From an uncultured bacterium (GTDB taxonomy: Bacteria > Bacillota > Clostridia > Lachnospirales > Lachnospiraceae), in assembly GCA_946543095.1 (NCBI GenBank), contig CAMNLO010000024.1, positions 1-11,250 on the forward strand: a stretch of 11,250 bases of DNA. The letters are read 5' to 3'. The notes under the pieces were generated by a model. It had not been told where the DNA came from. It did not search any database and worked only from the letters and a program-made list of their open reading frames with translations. Below are positions 1-5,156 of this stretch, piece by piece. Position 1 is the stretch's first letter; every line of letters starts with the position of its first letter. The position numbers and the translations under genes were made by a program.

Positions 1-1
1 A

Positions 2-586
2 GCCATGGGGCCCGTGGGGGAGATGGATCCGGTGTACGCAGGCTTTACCGTTTCTCCGAAGCCTGTCTATCATTCCTTTTTCCTCTGCCAGCAGAATATG
101 GCGGGCTATTATTTCCCCTTCACCATGGAGGCCAATTATAACCGCTACATGGAGCCTGTAAACCTTCCCGCCACCCTCTGCCATGAGCTGTCCCATACCA
201 AGGGAAACCTCTATGAGGATGACGCAAACCTCATCGGCTTCCTGGCCTGCATCCTAAGCAGCGACGGATTTTTTAATTACAGTGGTTATTTAAGCGTTCT
301 GGGATACGTGGAACGGGACTGGAGGCGGTCTGCCGGGGAGGATCCGGAATTATTAAAGGGGCATCCGGAGATCTCGGAGCAGGTGCTTACGGATGATATC
401 TTCATTACGGAGGAGACCAGGCAGAGGGTGGAGGAGGAGTCTCCTTTTCCCACGAAGGCCGTAAGACAGTCCACGGAAACCTTCACCAACACCGTCCTGA
501 AGGCCAACGGCGTCTCATCCGGCATGGCCAGCTACTCTGAGGTGGTGGGGCATCTGCTGGGATATTATGACGGGATACTGTATTGA
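2..586 (+). CDS. DUF3810-type zinc metallopeptidase-like protein, C-terminal part (5' truncated by window edge)
   Basis: The frame is open to the left edge, so the first Met seen is probably internal. About 194 residues remain. The segment holds HELSH (H60-E61-L62-S63-H64 counted from the first Met), an HExxH zinc-binding and catalytic signature. Seven residues later comes E71-D-D-A74, which fits the ExxA glutamate ligand of gluzincin-type peptidases. The surrounding pattern (CHELSHTKG, then EDDANLIGFLAC) is what I associate with the DUF3810 family of Firmicutes. Those proteins are normally about 350-400 aa, with several N-terminal membrane helices that would lie upstream of this window. Substrate and physiological role are unknown. 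The TGA stop (584-586) overlaps the predicted -35 of the next promoter. Peptidase activity is inferred from the motif only. Confidence 0.75.
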   Translation, partial: AMGPVGEMDPVYAGFTVSPKPVYHSFFLCQQNMAGYYFPFTMEANYNRYMEPVNLPATLCHELSHTKGNLYEDDANLIGFLACILSSDGFFNYSGYLSVLGYVERDWRRSAGEDPELLKGHPEISEQVLTDDIFITEETRQRVEEESPFPTKAVRQSTETFTNTVLKANGVSSGMASYSEVVGHLLGYYDGILY

Positions 587-611
587 ATTTGGAAAATAAT
601 ACGGGTACAAT
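583..611 (+). promoter_or_regulatory. Candidate sigma-A promoter for kduI
   Basis: TTGAAT (583-588), a 17-bp spacer and TACAAT (606-611) give a -35/-10 pair with 4/6 and 5/6 consensus matches at ideal spacing. Transcription would start near 618, leaving a leader of about 64 nt before kduI. The -35 overlaps the stop codon of the upstream gene. This is a sequence match only. A TATAAT also occurs at 661-666 but lacks a good -35. Confidence 0.45.
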
Positions 612-619
612 GGTCTTCA

Positions 620-636
620 GGGTCCGAACGGGACCC
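620..636 (+). promoter_or_regulatory. Small hairpin at the predicted 5' end of the kduI mRNA
   Basis: GGGTCC (620-625) and GGACCC (631-636) form a perfect 6-bp GC-rich stem with a 5-nt loop. It lies 34 nt after the DUF3810 stop and 1-2 nt after the predicted kduI transcription start. No T-run follows, so it is unlikely to be an efficient intrinsic terminator. A 5' stabilising hairpin or a protein-binding site is possible. Confidence 0.35.
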
Positions 637-681
637 GCAGATCATAGGTTGGTTTGTCAATATAATATCAGGAGGTATTGA

Positions 682-1545
682 ATGGAATTACGGACTGCCG
701 CATCCCCCAGGGATGTGAAGCATTATGACACGGAAAGATTAAGGGAGGAGTTTCTCATCGAAGATCTCTTCCGCCCCGGCGAGATCAAACTGGTCTACAG
801 CCACATCGACAGGATCATTACGGGCTCTGCCGTGCCGGTTTCCGAAAAGTTAAAGCTGGAGGCGGGAGCGGAATTGAGGGCGGCTTACTTCCTGGAGCGC
901 AGGGAGCTGGGTGTCATCAACATCGGCGGCGACGGCGAGATCACCGTGGACGGCAAAAGCTATCCGGTGAAGCACCGGGAGGGAATGTATATCGGCAAAG
1001 GAAAACAGGAGATATTATTTGCCAGCAATGACAATAAAAAACCTGCGAAATTTTATCTGAATTCCGCCCCGGCCCACCGCAGCTGCCCCACGGTGCTGAT
1101 CAAACCCGAAGGGAGGCCGGAGGAAGGAGTGGTCATCGTTCTGGATCGGAACAAGGTGGAGCTGGGGAGTCTGGAGGAATCCAATCACCGCACCATCTGC
1201 AAATATATCCTTCCCGGCCAGGTGGAAAGCTGCCAGCTGGAAATGGGCATGACTCATCTGGAGCCCGGCAGTGTCTGGAACTCCATGCCCTGCCATACTC
1301 ATGACAGGCGGATGGAGGTGTATATGTACTTTGAGCTGCCGGAGGATGCCTTTGTGATGCACTATATGGGGGAACCCACCGAGACCAGGCATATCGTGGT
1401 CCGGAACGAGCAGGCGGTGATCTCCCCCAGCTGGTCCATCCACTGCGGCAGCGGCTCCAGGAATTATACCTTTATCTGGGGCATGGTGGGGGAAAATCAG
1501 GATTTTGATGATATGGACAATATTCCCAACACAAAGCTGATGTAA
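682..1545 (+). CDS. kduI: 5-dehydro-4-deoxy-D-glucuronate isomerase (KduI)
   Basis: KduI interconverts 4-deoxy-L-threo-5-hexosulose uronate (DHU) and 3-deoxy-D-glycero-2,5-hexodiulosonate in the cytoplasm, during breakdown of unsaturated uronates from pectin or glycosaminoglycans. The 287-aa product is close to the usual length of about 278 aa. The C-terminal cupin carries the expected metal ligands: H205 and H207 in PCHTHDRRMEVYMYF, E212 in the same motif, and H254 in WSIHCGSGSRNYTFIWGMVGEN. The N-terminal half (RELGVINIGGDGEITVDG, GMYIGKG) also matches the family. The ATG is preceded by AGGAGG (670-675) at 6-nt spacing. It has its own predicted promoter, and the related dehydrogenase gene lies 325 bp downstream. 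Assignment is by conserved motifs; I see no sign of damage. Confidence 0.93.
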   Translation: MELRTAASPRDVKHYDTERLREEFLIEDLFRPGEIKLVYSHIDRIITGSAVPVSEKLKLEAGAELRAAYFLERRELGVINIGGDGEITVDGKSYPVKHREGMYIGKGKQEILFASNDNKKPAKFYLNSAPAHRSCPTVLIKPEGRPEEGVVIVLDRNKVELGSLEESNHRTICKYILPGQVESCQLEMGMTHLEPGSVWNSMPCHTHDRRMEVYMYFELPEDAFVMHYMGEPTETRHIVVRNEQAVISPSWSIHCGSGSRNYTFIWGMVGENQDFDDMDNIPNTKLM

Positions 1546-1555
1546 ATCAACAGCA

Positions 1556-1568
1556 TTACATTATGTAA
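1556..1568. promoter_or_regulatory. Candidate operator: 13-bp palindrome
   Basis: TTACAT-T-ATGTAA is a perfect 13-bp palindrome starting 11 bp after the kduI stop. A related half-site, GTTTACATAA, recurs at 1824-1833, about 38 bp upstream of the dhuD start. It is the exact reverse complement of 1561-1570. The pair lies on either side of the MITE-like element, as expected for a regulator site of the uronate genes. Function is inferred and chance remains possible. Confidence 0.25.
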
Positions 1569-1665
1569 ACCACAAACCGATAAGGATATAGCGCTTTGCA
1601 CAAGCAGGAATACCGGCAGAGTCTTTGGTTGACATAATCTTTCATGGAAGTCAGCTGCCACATAA

Positions 1666-1795
1666 GTTAAGGAAACGCTGATTAAAGCGTTTCCCCCGCC
1701 GGATTCGGGTCGCGAAGCGACATATTTCCGTTCCGAATCCGTGCGATCCCCCGGAGGGGCTAAGGAAATGCTGAATTATTCAGCATTTCCTTAAC
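1666..1795. mobile_element. MITE-like palindromic element with terminal inverted repeats
   Basis: A 130-bp non-coding block is bounded by inverted repeats GTTAAGGAAACGCTGATTAA (1666-1685) and the reverse complement of GTTAAGGAAATGCTGAATAA (1776-1795), matching at 18 of 20 positions. It is flanked on both sides by ATAA (1662-1665 and 1796-1799), which fits a 4-bp target duplication. Internally it can fold into a 9-bp hairpin (1671-1679/1686-1694), a 9-bp stem (1700-1708/1733-1741) that encloses a 5-bp hairpin (1709-1713/1717-1721), and a perfect 15-bp hairpin (1761-1775/1779-1793, loop TTA). It encodes no protein and makes up much of the 325-bp gap between kduI and dhuD. The rest of that gap is AT-rich, and I could not identify a convincing dhuD promoter in it. 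No second copy is visible in this window, so mobility is inferred from structure. Confidence 0.55.
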
Positions 1796-1870
1796 ATAAC
1801 ACATAATACTGGTCTGACATTTAGTTTACATAAATTAAGTTAACACAATATCAATTCAAGGAGGTATCAC

Positions 1871-2671
1871 ATGAGCTACGTCAACAATTTTTCACTGGAA
1901 GGCAAGATCGCGCTGGTGACCGGCGCATCCTACGGCATCGGCTTCGCCATCGCCTCCGCCTTTGCGGATGCGGGCGCCACCATCGTGTTCAATGACATCA
2001 AACAGGAGCTGGTGGACAAGGGACTTGCAGCCTACAAGGAGAAAGGGATCGAGGCGAAGGGTTATGTCTGCGATGTGACCAACGAGGCCCAGGTTCAGGA
2101 GCTGGTGGCGAAGATCGAAAAGGAAGTGGGAGTCATCGATATTCTGGTGAACAATGCCGGCATCATCAAGAGGATCCCCATGACAGAGATGAGCGCGGAG
2201 GATTTCCGCCAGGTCATCGACGTGGATTTGAACGCACCCTTCATCGTTTCCAAGGCGGTGATCCCTTCCATGATCAAGAAGGGCCACGGCAAGATCATCA
2301 ACATCTGTTCCATGATGAGCGAGCTGGGCAGGGAGACTGTTTCCGCCTATGCCGCGGCAAAGGGCGGCTTAAAGATGCTCACCAGAAATATCTGCTCCGA
2401 GTACGGCCAGTACAATATCCAGTGCAACGGCATCGGACCCGGCTATATTGAGACCCCTCAGACCGCCCCCTTGCGGGAGACCCAGCCGGACGGCTCCATG
2501 CATCCGTTTGACAAGTTCATCCGCGCCAAGACTCCCGCGAACCGCTGGTTAAAGCCCGAAGAGCTGGGGGGCCCCGCCGTATTCCTGGCTTCCGACGCCT
2601 CCGATGCGGTGAACGGGCATATCCTCTATGTGGACGGGGGCATTCTGGCCTATATCGGCAAGCAGCCCTGA
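1871..2671 (+). CDS. dhuD: SDR-family 2-keto-3-deoxy-D-gluconate 5-dehydrogenase (DhuD/KduD role; 'gluconate 5-dehydrogenase'-like)
   Basis: This is a 266-aa classical short-chain dehydrogenase/reductase. It has the Rossmann cofactor loop TGASYGIG (17-24), NNAG (94-97), catalytic S147 in the CSMMS segment, Y160 and K164 (YxxxK), and the VDGG motif near the C-terminus. The sequence closely resembles streptococcal enzymes first named gluconate 5-dehydrogenase and later assigned as DhuD, which reduces the DHU isomerisation product to 2-keto-3-deoxygluconate. The ASYGIGFAIASA start and the ILAYIGKQP end are typical. With kduI upstream and a DhuI-type isomerase convergent, uronate breakdown is more likely than gluconate/5-ketogluconate interconversion. 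The cofactor preference (NADH or NADPH) cannot be read with confidence. The ATG at 1871 has AAGGAGG (1858-1864) at 6-nt spacing. Confidence 0.88.
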   Translation: MSYVNNFSLEGKIALVTGASYGIGFAIASAFADAGATIVFNDIKQELVDKGLAAYKEKGIEAKGYVCDVTNEAQVQELVAKIEKEVGVIDILVNNAGIIKRIPMTEMSAEDFRQVIDVDLNAPFIVSKAVIPSMIKKGHGKIINICSMMSELGRETVSAYAAAKGGLKMLTRNICSEYGQYNIQCNGIGPGYIETPQTAPLRETQPDGSMHPFDKFIRAKTPANRWLKPEELGGPAVFLASDASDAVNGHILYVDGGILAYIGKQP

Positions 2672-2680
2672 TCAGACCGC

Positions 2681-2740
2681 ACGGAACCACAGCGCATAGC
2701 ACGGAACCGCAGCAAACAGCACGAAATCACAGCACAGAAA
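2681..2740. repeat. Three imperfect 20-bp tandem repeats
   Basis: Three consecutive 20-bp units at 2681-2700, 2701-2720 and 2721-2740 share the pattern ACGGAACCRCAGC followed by a CAtAGC-like tail; the third is the most diverged. They lie between the dhuD stop and the convergent terminator and partly overlap the A-tract of the latter. They are non-coding. They could be a strand-slippage product or a protein-binding array. Confidence 0.6.
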
Positions 2741-2771
2741 AAGGGCGCATCCCGCGGGATGCGCCCCTTTT
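2738..2771. terminator. Bidirectional Rho-independent terminator between dhuD and dhuI
   Basis: A perfect 24-nt GC-rich palindrome (2743-2766, GGGCGCATCCCG and its complement) is preceded by an A-run (2738-2742) and followed by CTTTT (2767-2771). It can therefore terminate transcription in both directions. It sits between the stop codons of the convergent genes dhuD (+) and dhuI (-), exactly where a shared terminator is expected. Confidence 0.9.
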
Positions 2772-2788
2772 GTCCGAAAGCCTTATTT

Positions 2789-3427
2789 TTATGCCAGCAG
2801 TGCCTTCACAGCGTCGGCAATGGCCTGATCCCTGCAGTTTGCAAAGAACAGCTCACCGAACTTTTCGCCTTTGAAGGCGCCCTTTGCCAGCTCCTGATCC
2901 AAACCCTTTAAGATGCTCACCATATCGTTATGGGTGACCTCCTTCACCTTGTCCAGGATCTTCTTGTTGCGCTGCTCGGGCTCCACTCTCTCCTTGGGAT
3001 AGCCGCCTCCGGGAGGGGCAATGAAGAGCTTTTCGAAAATGTACTCCAGATTCAGCTCGCCGCCCCAGCCGAAGCCTTCCGCAAAGGGAATGGCCACCGC
3101 GTTGCCGGCGTTGACCTGGGAGAACAGATAGGCATCCAGCGGGCTCTCAATGTGTCCGCAGAGGACTCCGGGGAAGGAATTCAGTGCCAGCATGGCGCCT
3201 TCACCGGTGCCGCAGCCTGTGACCACAAAATCGGCTGCCCCTGCGTTCAGGATCGTGGCGGCCAGGATCCCGTTCTGGACGTAGGTCAGCTGGCAGGCGT
3301 CGTCCGCAGCATACATGCCGTAGTTGTCCACGGTGTGTCCCATGGGCGTAACGACTTTGGTCAGGACTTCACAGATCATGGCGTTCTTCGCCGCCTGTGA
3401 ATTTTCATTGATCAATGCGATTTTCAT
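2789..3427 (-). CDS. dhuI: RpiB/LacA/LacB-family isomerase, DhuI-type (4-deoxy-L-threo-5-hexosulose-uronate ketol-isomerase)
   Basis: The 212-aa product begins MKIALINENSQAAKN and contains the family core VVTGCGTGEGAMLALNSFPGV (68-88), with C72 at the position of the RpiB catalytic cysteine. It also has FGWGGELNLEYIFEKLF (119-135) and a GGGYPKERV segment (140-148). It closely resembles streptococcal DhuI, which isomerises DHU from unsaturated glycosaminoglycan uronates, and is longer than RpiB proper (about 145-150 aa). The ATG at 3427 is chosen because GGAGG (3437-3433 on the minus strand) lies 5 nt upstream. An in-frame ATG at 3538 would add 37 residues with no family resemblance and poor SD spacing. 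The gene is convergent with dhuD, shares its terminator, and is transcribed from the divergent region upstream. It is non-homologous to KduI but has the same predicted reaction. A generic annotation would be 'sugar-phosphate isomerase'. Confidence 0.85.
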   Translation of the reverse strand: MKIALINENSQAAKNAMICEVLTKVVTPMGHTVDNYGMYAADDACQLTYVQNGILAATILNAGAADFVVTGCGTGEGAMLALNSFPGVLCGHIESPLDAYLFSQVNAGNAVAIPFAEGFGWGGELNLEYIFEKLFIAPPGGGYPKERVEPEQRNKKILDKVKEVTHNDMVSILKGLDQELAKGAFKGEKFGELFFANCRDQAIADAVKALLA

Positions 3428-3480
3428 GATTTCCTCCATGCCGAGCACAAAGTGCGGGGCGGCGAAGCAGATCCGTGATC

Positions 3481-3565
3481 TGCCGATGCCATCCAAACCG
3501 GGGCTCGGCACCGATCTGGTTTTGAAAGAAAAGTGCATCAGCGTTTTCTTTCAAAATTACCTCCT
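3481..3565 (-). promoter_or_regulatory. Structured dhuI 5' leader with a 13-bp hairpin beside an SD-like sequence
   Basis: On the minus strand, AGGAGG (3565-3560) is followed at once by a perfect 13-bp inverted repeat, TTTTGAAAGAAAA (3556-3544) and its complement (3532-3520), with an 11-nt loop. Further on, TCGGCA-type arms (3505-3510 and 3481-3486) can form a second, weaker stem. A TTG codon (3554-3552) lies 5 nt after AGGAGG inside the first stem. It opens a 49-codon frame ending at 3405, overlapping the dhuI start by 23 nt. The structure suggests attenuation or a leader peptide, but it has no U-tract and matches no riboswitch class I recognise. Translation of the small ORF is speculative. 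Confidence 0.4.
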
Positions 3566-3570
3566 GAAAT

Positions 3571-3582
3571 ATTGAACTCAAT
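3571..3582. promoter_or_regulatory. Candidate operator near the dhuI transcription start
   Basis: ATTGA-AC-TCAAT is a 12-bp inverted repeat (5-bp arms, 2-bp centre) at or just after the predicted dhuI start site (about 3583). This is a usual position for a repressor site. Which regulator would bind is unknown. Confidence 0.3.
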
Positions 3583-3589
3583 CCCCATT

Positions 3590-3598
3590 AGTATAGCA
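3590..3598 (-). promoter_or_regulatory. Extended -10 promoter for dhuI
   Basis: On the minus strand TG-C-TATACT (3598-3590) is an extended -10 element with a 5/6 match in the hexamer. The -35 region is poor (GGTCCT at 3618-3613), as is common with extended -10 promoters. It predicts a leader of roughly 155 nt ahead of dhuI and overlaps the divergent + strand promoter at 3606-3634. Confidence 0.45.
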
Positions 3599-3605
3599 TA
3601 CTTAC

Positions 3606-3634
3606 TGGACAAAGGACCATTATTTGGTTAGAAT
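3606..3634 (+). promoter_or_regulatory. Sigma-A promoter for the charged hypothetical protein gene
   Basis: TGGACA (3606-3611), a 17-bp spacer and TAGAAT (3629-3634) each match consensus at 5/6 with ideal spacing. The start would be near 3641, about 40 nt ahead of the ATG at 3681. It is back to back with the dhuI promoter. Confidence 0.55.
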
Positions 3635-3680
3635 ATAGAAGAATATGGAAAGGCCTTGTATTCCACGGAAGGAGAACACT

Positions 3681-4487
3681 ATGGCGGATATCAGGACACT
3701 AAACAGCAGTTCCCCGCAGATCAGGCCTGAATTATCACCTGTCGGAAACACGGAGGTGAAGACAGGCTCCCGTCCTGAAAACGCGGACCTTACGGAAGAG
3801 AAAAAGAAACAGCTGCCGGATCTGATCTCCGTTTCTGATGACGGGGACACGGTGCAGGCCGGTCTGATCGCAAGACTGAGGCTTGGGGATGACAGACAGG
3901 GCCGGGTGATCCCTCTGGGAAAAGATGCCGGAGAGGACCCGGTTCAGACGGGCAGGAGGAAGCTGCAGGGATCGGTTTCGGAACAGGCAGCTTTGTCCGG
4001 TGCCGCTGATGTGGAGAAGCCGGAGGTCACAAAGGACCCGGAGACCGGCAGGATCGAGCTGAAGGTCCCCGGGAATGAGGAGGATCCTCTTCAGGCCCGG
4101 AGAGAGAGGGAAGAGCGGGAGGAAGCCAGGGAAGAGGCCGAGGTAAAGCGGGCGGAGATGACCAATTTCGTCGGCTACACGGACTCCGAGCTGGAACAGC
4201 TCTATTTAAAGGGCGAGATCTCAAAGCAGAAATACGATCAGGAGATGGAGTCCAGAAAAGAGCAGGAGGAGGCTGAAGCCGGGGATGCCAGGGAGTTCAG
4301 CAAAGAACTGGGCAGCATGAGCGCATCGCAGAACGCGGGAGAGCGCCTGGCCCAGGTAATGAACGCCTTTTCGCCGGATGCCAATAACACGGTTTCCCCT
4401 GAAGACCGGATCCGGGCCATTCAGGCTGCGGAGCAGGGCAGGCAGCAGGAAGACGAGCGGAACATGACCGCAGTCACCACTGCGTGA
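3681..4487 (+). CDS. Highly charged hypothetical protein with a SHOCT-like segment
   Basis: I do not recognise this 268-aa protein as a named family. It has no signal peptide, membrane segment, Cys or Trp, and is dominated by Glu, Arg, Lys and Gln, so it is predicted to be soluble and largely disordered or helical. Residues 1-60 are polar. Residues 140-160 form a dense E/R run likely to be a charged single helix or coiled coil. Residues 168-190 (TDSELEQLYLKGEISKQKYD and after) resemble the short helical SHOCT-type motif (LxxLyxxGeIsxeeYe). The C-terminus holds another helix (EDRIRAIQAAEQGRQQ). The ATG at 3681 is preferred because AAGGAG (3669-3674) lies 6 nt upstream; an ATG at 3645 in the same frame lacks an SD. 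It has its own promoter, diverges from dhuI, and has no terminator-like hairpin before purE. Function is unknown. Confidence 0.7.
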   Translation: MADIRTLNSSSPQIRPELSPVGNTEVKTGSRPENADLTEEKKKQLPDLISVSDDGDTVQAGLIARLRLGDDRQGRVIPLGKDAGEDPVQTGRRKLQGSVSEQAALSGAADVEKPEVTKDPETGRIELKVPGNEEDPLQARREREEREEAREEAEVKRAEMTNFVGYTDSELEQLYLKGEISKQKYDQEMESRKEQEEAEAGDAREFSKELGSMSASQNAGERLAQVMNAFSPDANNTVSPEDRIRAIQAAEQGRQQEDERNMTAVTTA

Positions 4488-4575
4488 GCTTTACCATTTT
4501 TTGAGTGATAAGCCCCCCGGCGGCTAAAAGGCCGTGCATGCATGGGAGTTTGCGGCAATCGGAGGGCCGGCGGAC

Positions 4576-4606
4576 AATCGAGTAGGGGTATCTTCCCTGC
4601 TCGATT
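4576..4606 (+). promoter_or_regulatory. 12-bp hairpin in the purE leader
   Basis: AATCGAGTAGGG (4576-4587) pairs with CCCTGCTCGATT (4595-4606) through 12 pairs, including one G-U, around a 7-nt loop. It ends 9 nt before the purE SD (GGGAG, 4616-4620). No T-run follows, so it is not a canonical terminator, and no purine-riboswitch core is seen. It may be an mRNA regulatory or stabilising structure. The rest of the 140-bp gap (4488-4627) contains short GC-rich repeats and only a weak possible promoter (TTGAGT at 4501, TAAAAG at 4525). Confidence 0.45.
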
Positions 4607-4627
4607 CATGTGTTTGGGAGAAACAAT

Positions 4628-5125
4628 ATGTCAGAGATAGCCATTGTCATGGGGAGTGATTCGGATCTTCCCGTAATGTCCAAAGCAGCAAAGCTCCTGG
4701 AGGAGTTCGGAGTCAGCTTTGAGATGCGGATCATTTCCGCCCACAGACAGCCGGAGGAGCTGATCGCGTACACGGGCAGGGCGGCGGAGCGCGGCATTAA
4801 GGTCATCATCGCCGGTGCGGGCCTTGCGGCAGCCCTTCCGGGCATGTGCGCTGCTGTATTTCCCCTGCCCGTCATCGGAGTGCCCCTGGAAGCCGGGCCC
4901 CTGTCCGGACAGGACGCACTGTATTCCATCGTGCAGATGCCCCCCGGAGTCCCGGTGGGCTCAGTGGGCATCGGCGGTGCGGTAAATGCGGCGCTTCTGG
5001 CCCTGCGGATCCTTGCGGTTTCCGATGCCGGCATTCTGGAAAAGCTGAAAGCCTATCAGAAGAGACAGGCCGAAAAGGTGGCGGAAAAGGACAGAAGGCT
5101 TACGGAAAACGGCTATCAGGCATAG
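4628..5125 (+). CDS. purE: N5-carboxyaminoimidazole ribonucleotide mutase (PurE)
   Basis: This 165-aa cytoplasmic enzyme of de novo IMP synthesis makes CAIR from N5-CAIR, or directly from AIR and CO2 if it is class II. Visible motifs are the phosphate-binding [10 protein letters not shown] (8-17), the ISAHR segment with catalytic H39, and [21 protein letters not shown] (96-116). At the loop where class I enzymes usually read GGAAHLPGM, this protein reads GLAAALPGM (65-73), so the canonical His is Ala. The following [11 protein letters not shown] segment is about two residues shorter than in Bacillus or E. coli. I believe this is a clostridial subgroup rather than damage. The ATG at 4628 has GGGAG at 7-nt spacing; an in-frame ATG at 4610 lacks an SD. 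It is the first gene of the pur operon, 31 bp before purM. Confidence 0.94.
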   Translation: MSEIAIVMGSDSDLPVMSKAAKLLEEFGVSFEMRIISAHRQPEELIAYTGRAAERGIKVIIAGAGLAAALPGMCAAVFPLPVIGVPLEAGPLSGQDALYSIVQMPPGVPVGSVGIGGAVNAALLALRILAVSDAGILEKLKAYQKRQAEKVAEKDRRLTENGYQA

Positions 5126-5156
5126 TATTTGGCAAGAGAAATGCAAAGGAATACGT

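Noticed and set aside
1629..1634. Perfect TTGACA as a dhuD promoter -35
   Set aside because: No -10-like hexamer occurs at 16-18 bp, even if the MITE-like element is removed in thought.
1666..1795. CRISPR array or intrinsic terminator
   Set aside because: There are no regularly spaced direct repeats with spacers, and the hairpins are not followed by a T-run. The inverted ends and flanking ATAA fit a MITE-like element better.
3470..3479. GATCCGTGAT shared with 9290-9299
   Set aside because: A 10-bp match between two sites is expected by chance many times in a window of this size.
3428..3538. 37-residue N-terminal extension of the dhuI product
   Set aside because: The AGGAGG is 21 nt from that ATG, the extension has no family resemblance, and GGAGG sits right before the ATG at 3427.
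4488..4627. Purine riboswitch upstream of purE
   Set aside because: None of the conserved core positions of the guanine/adenine or PRPP/ppGpp riboswitch classes could be recognised by eye.
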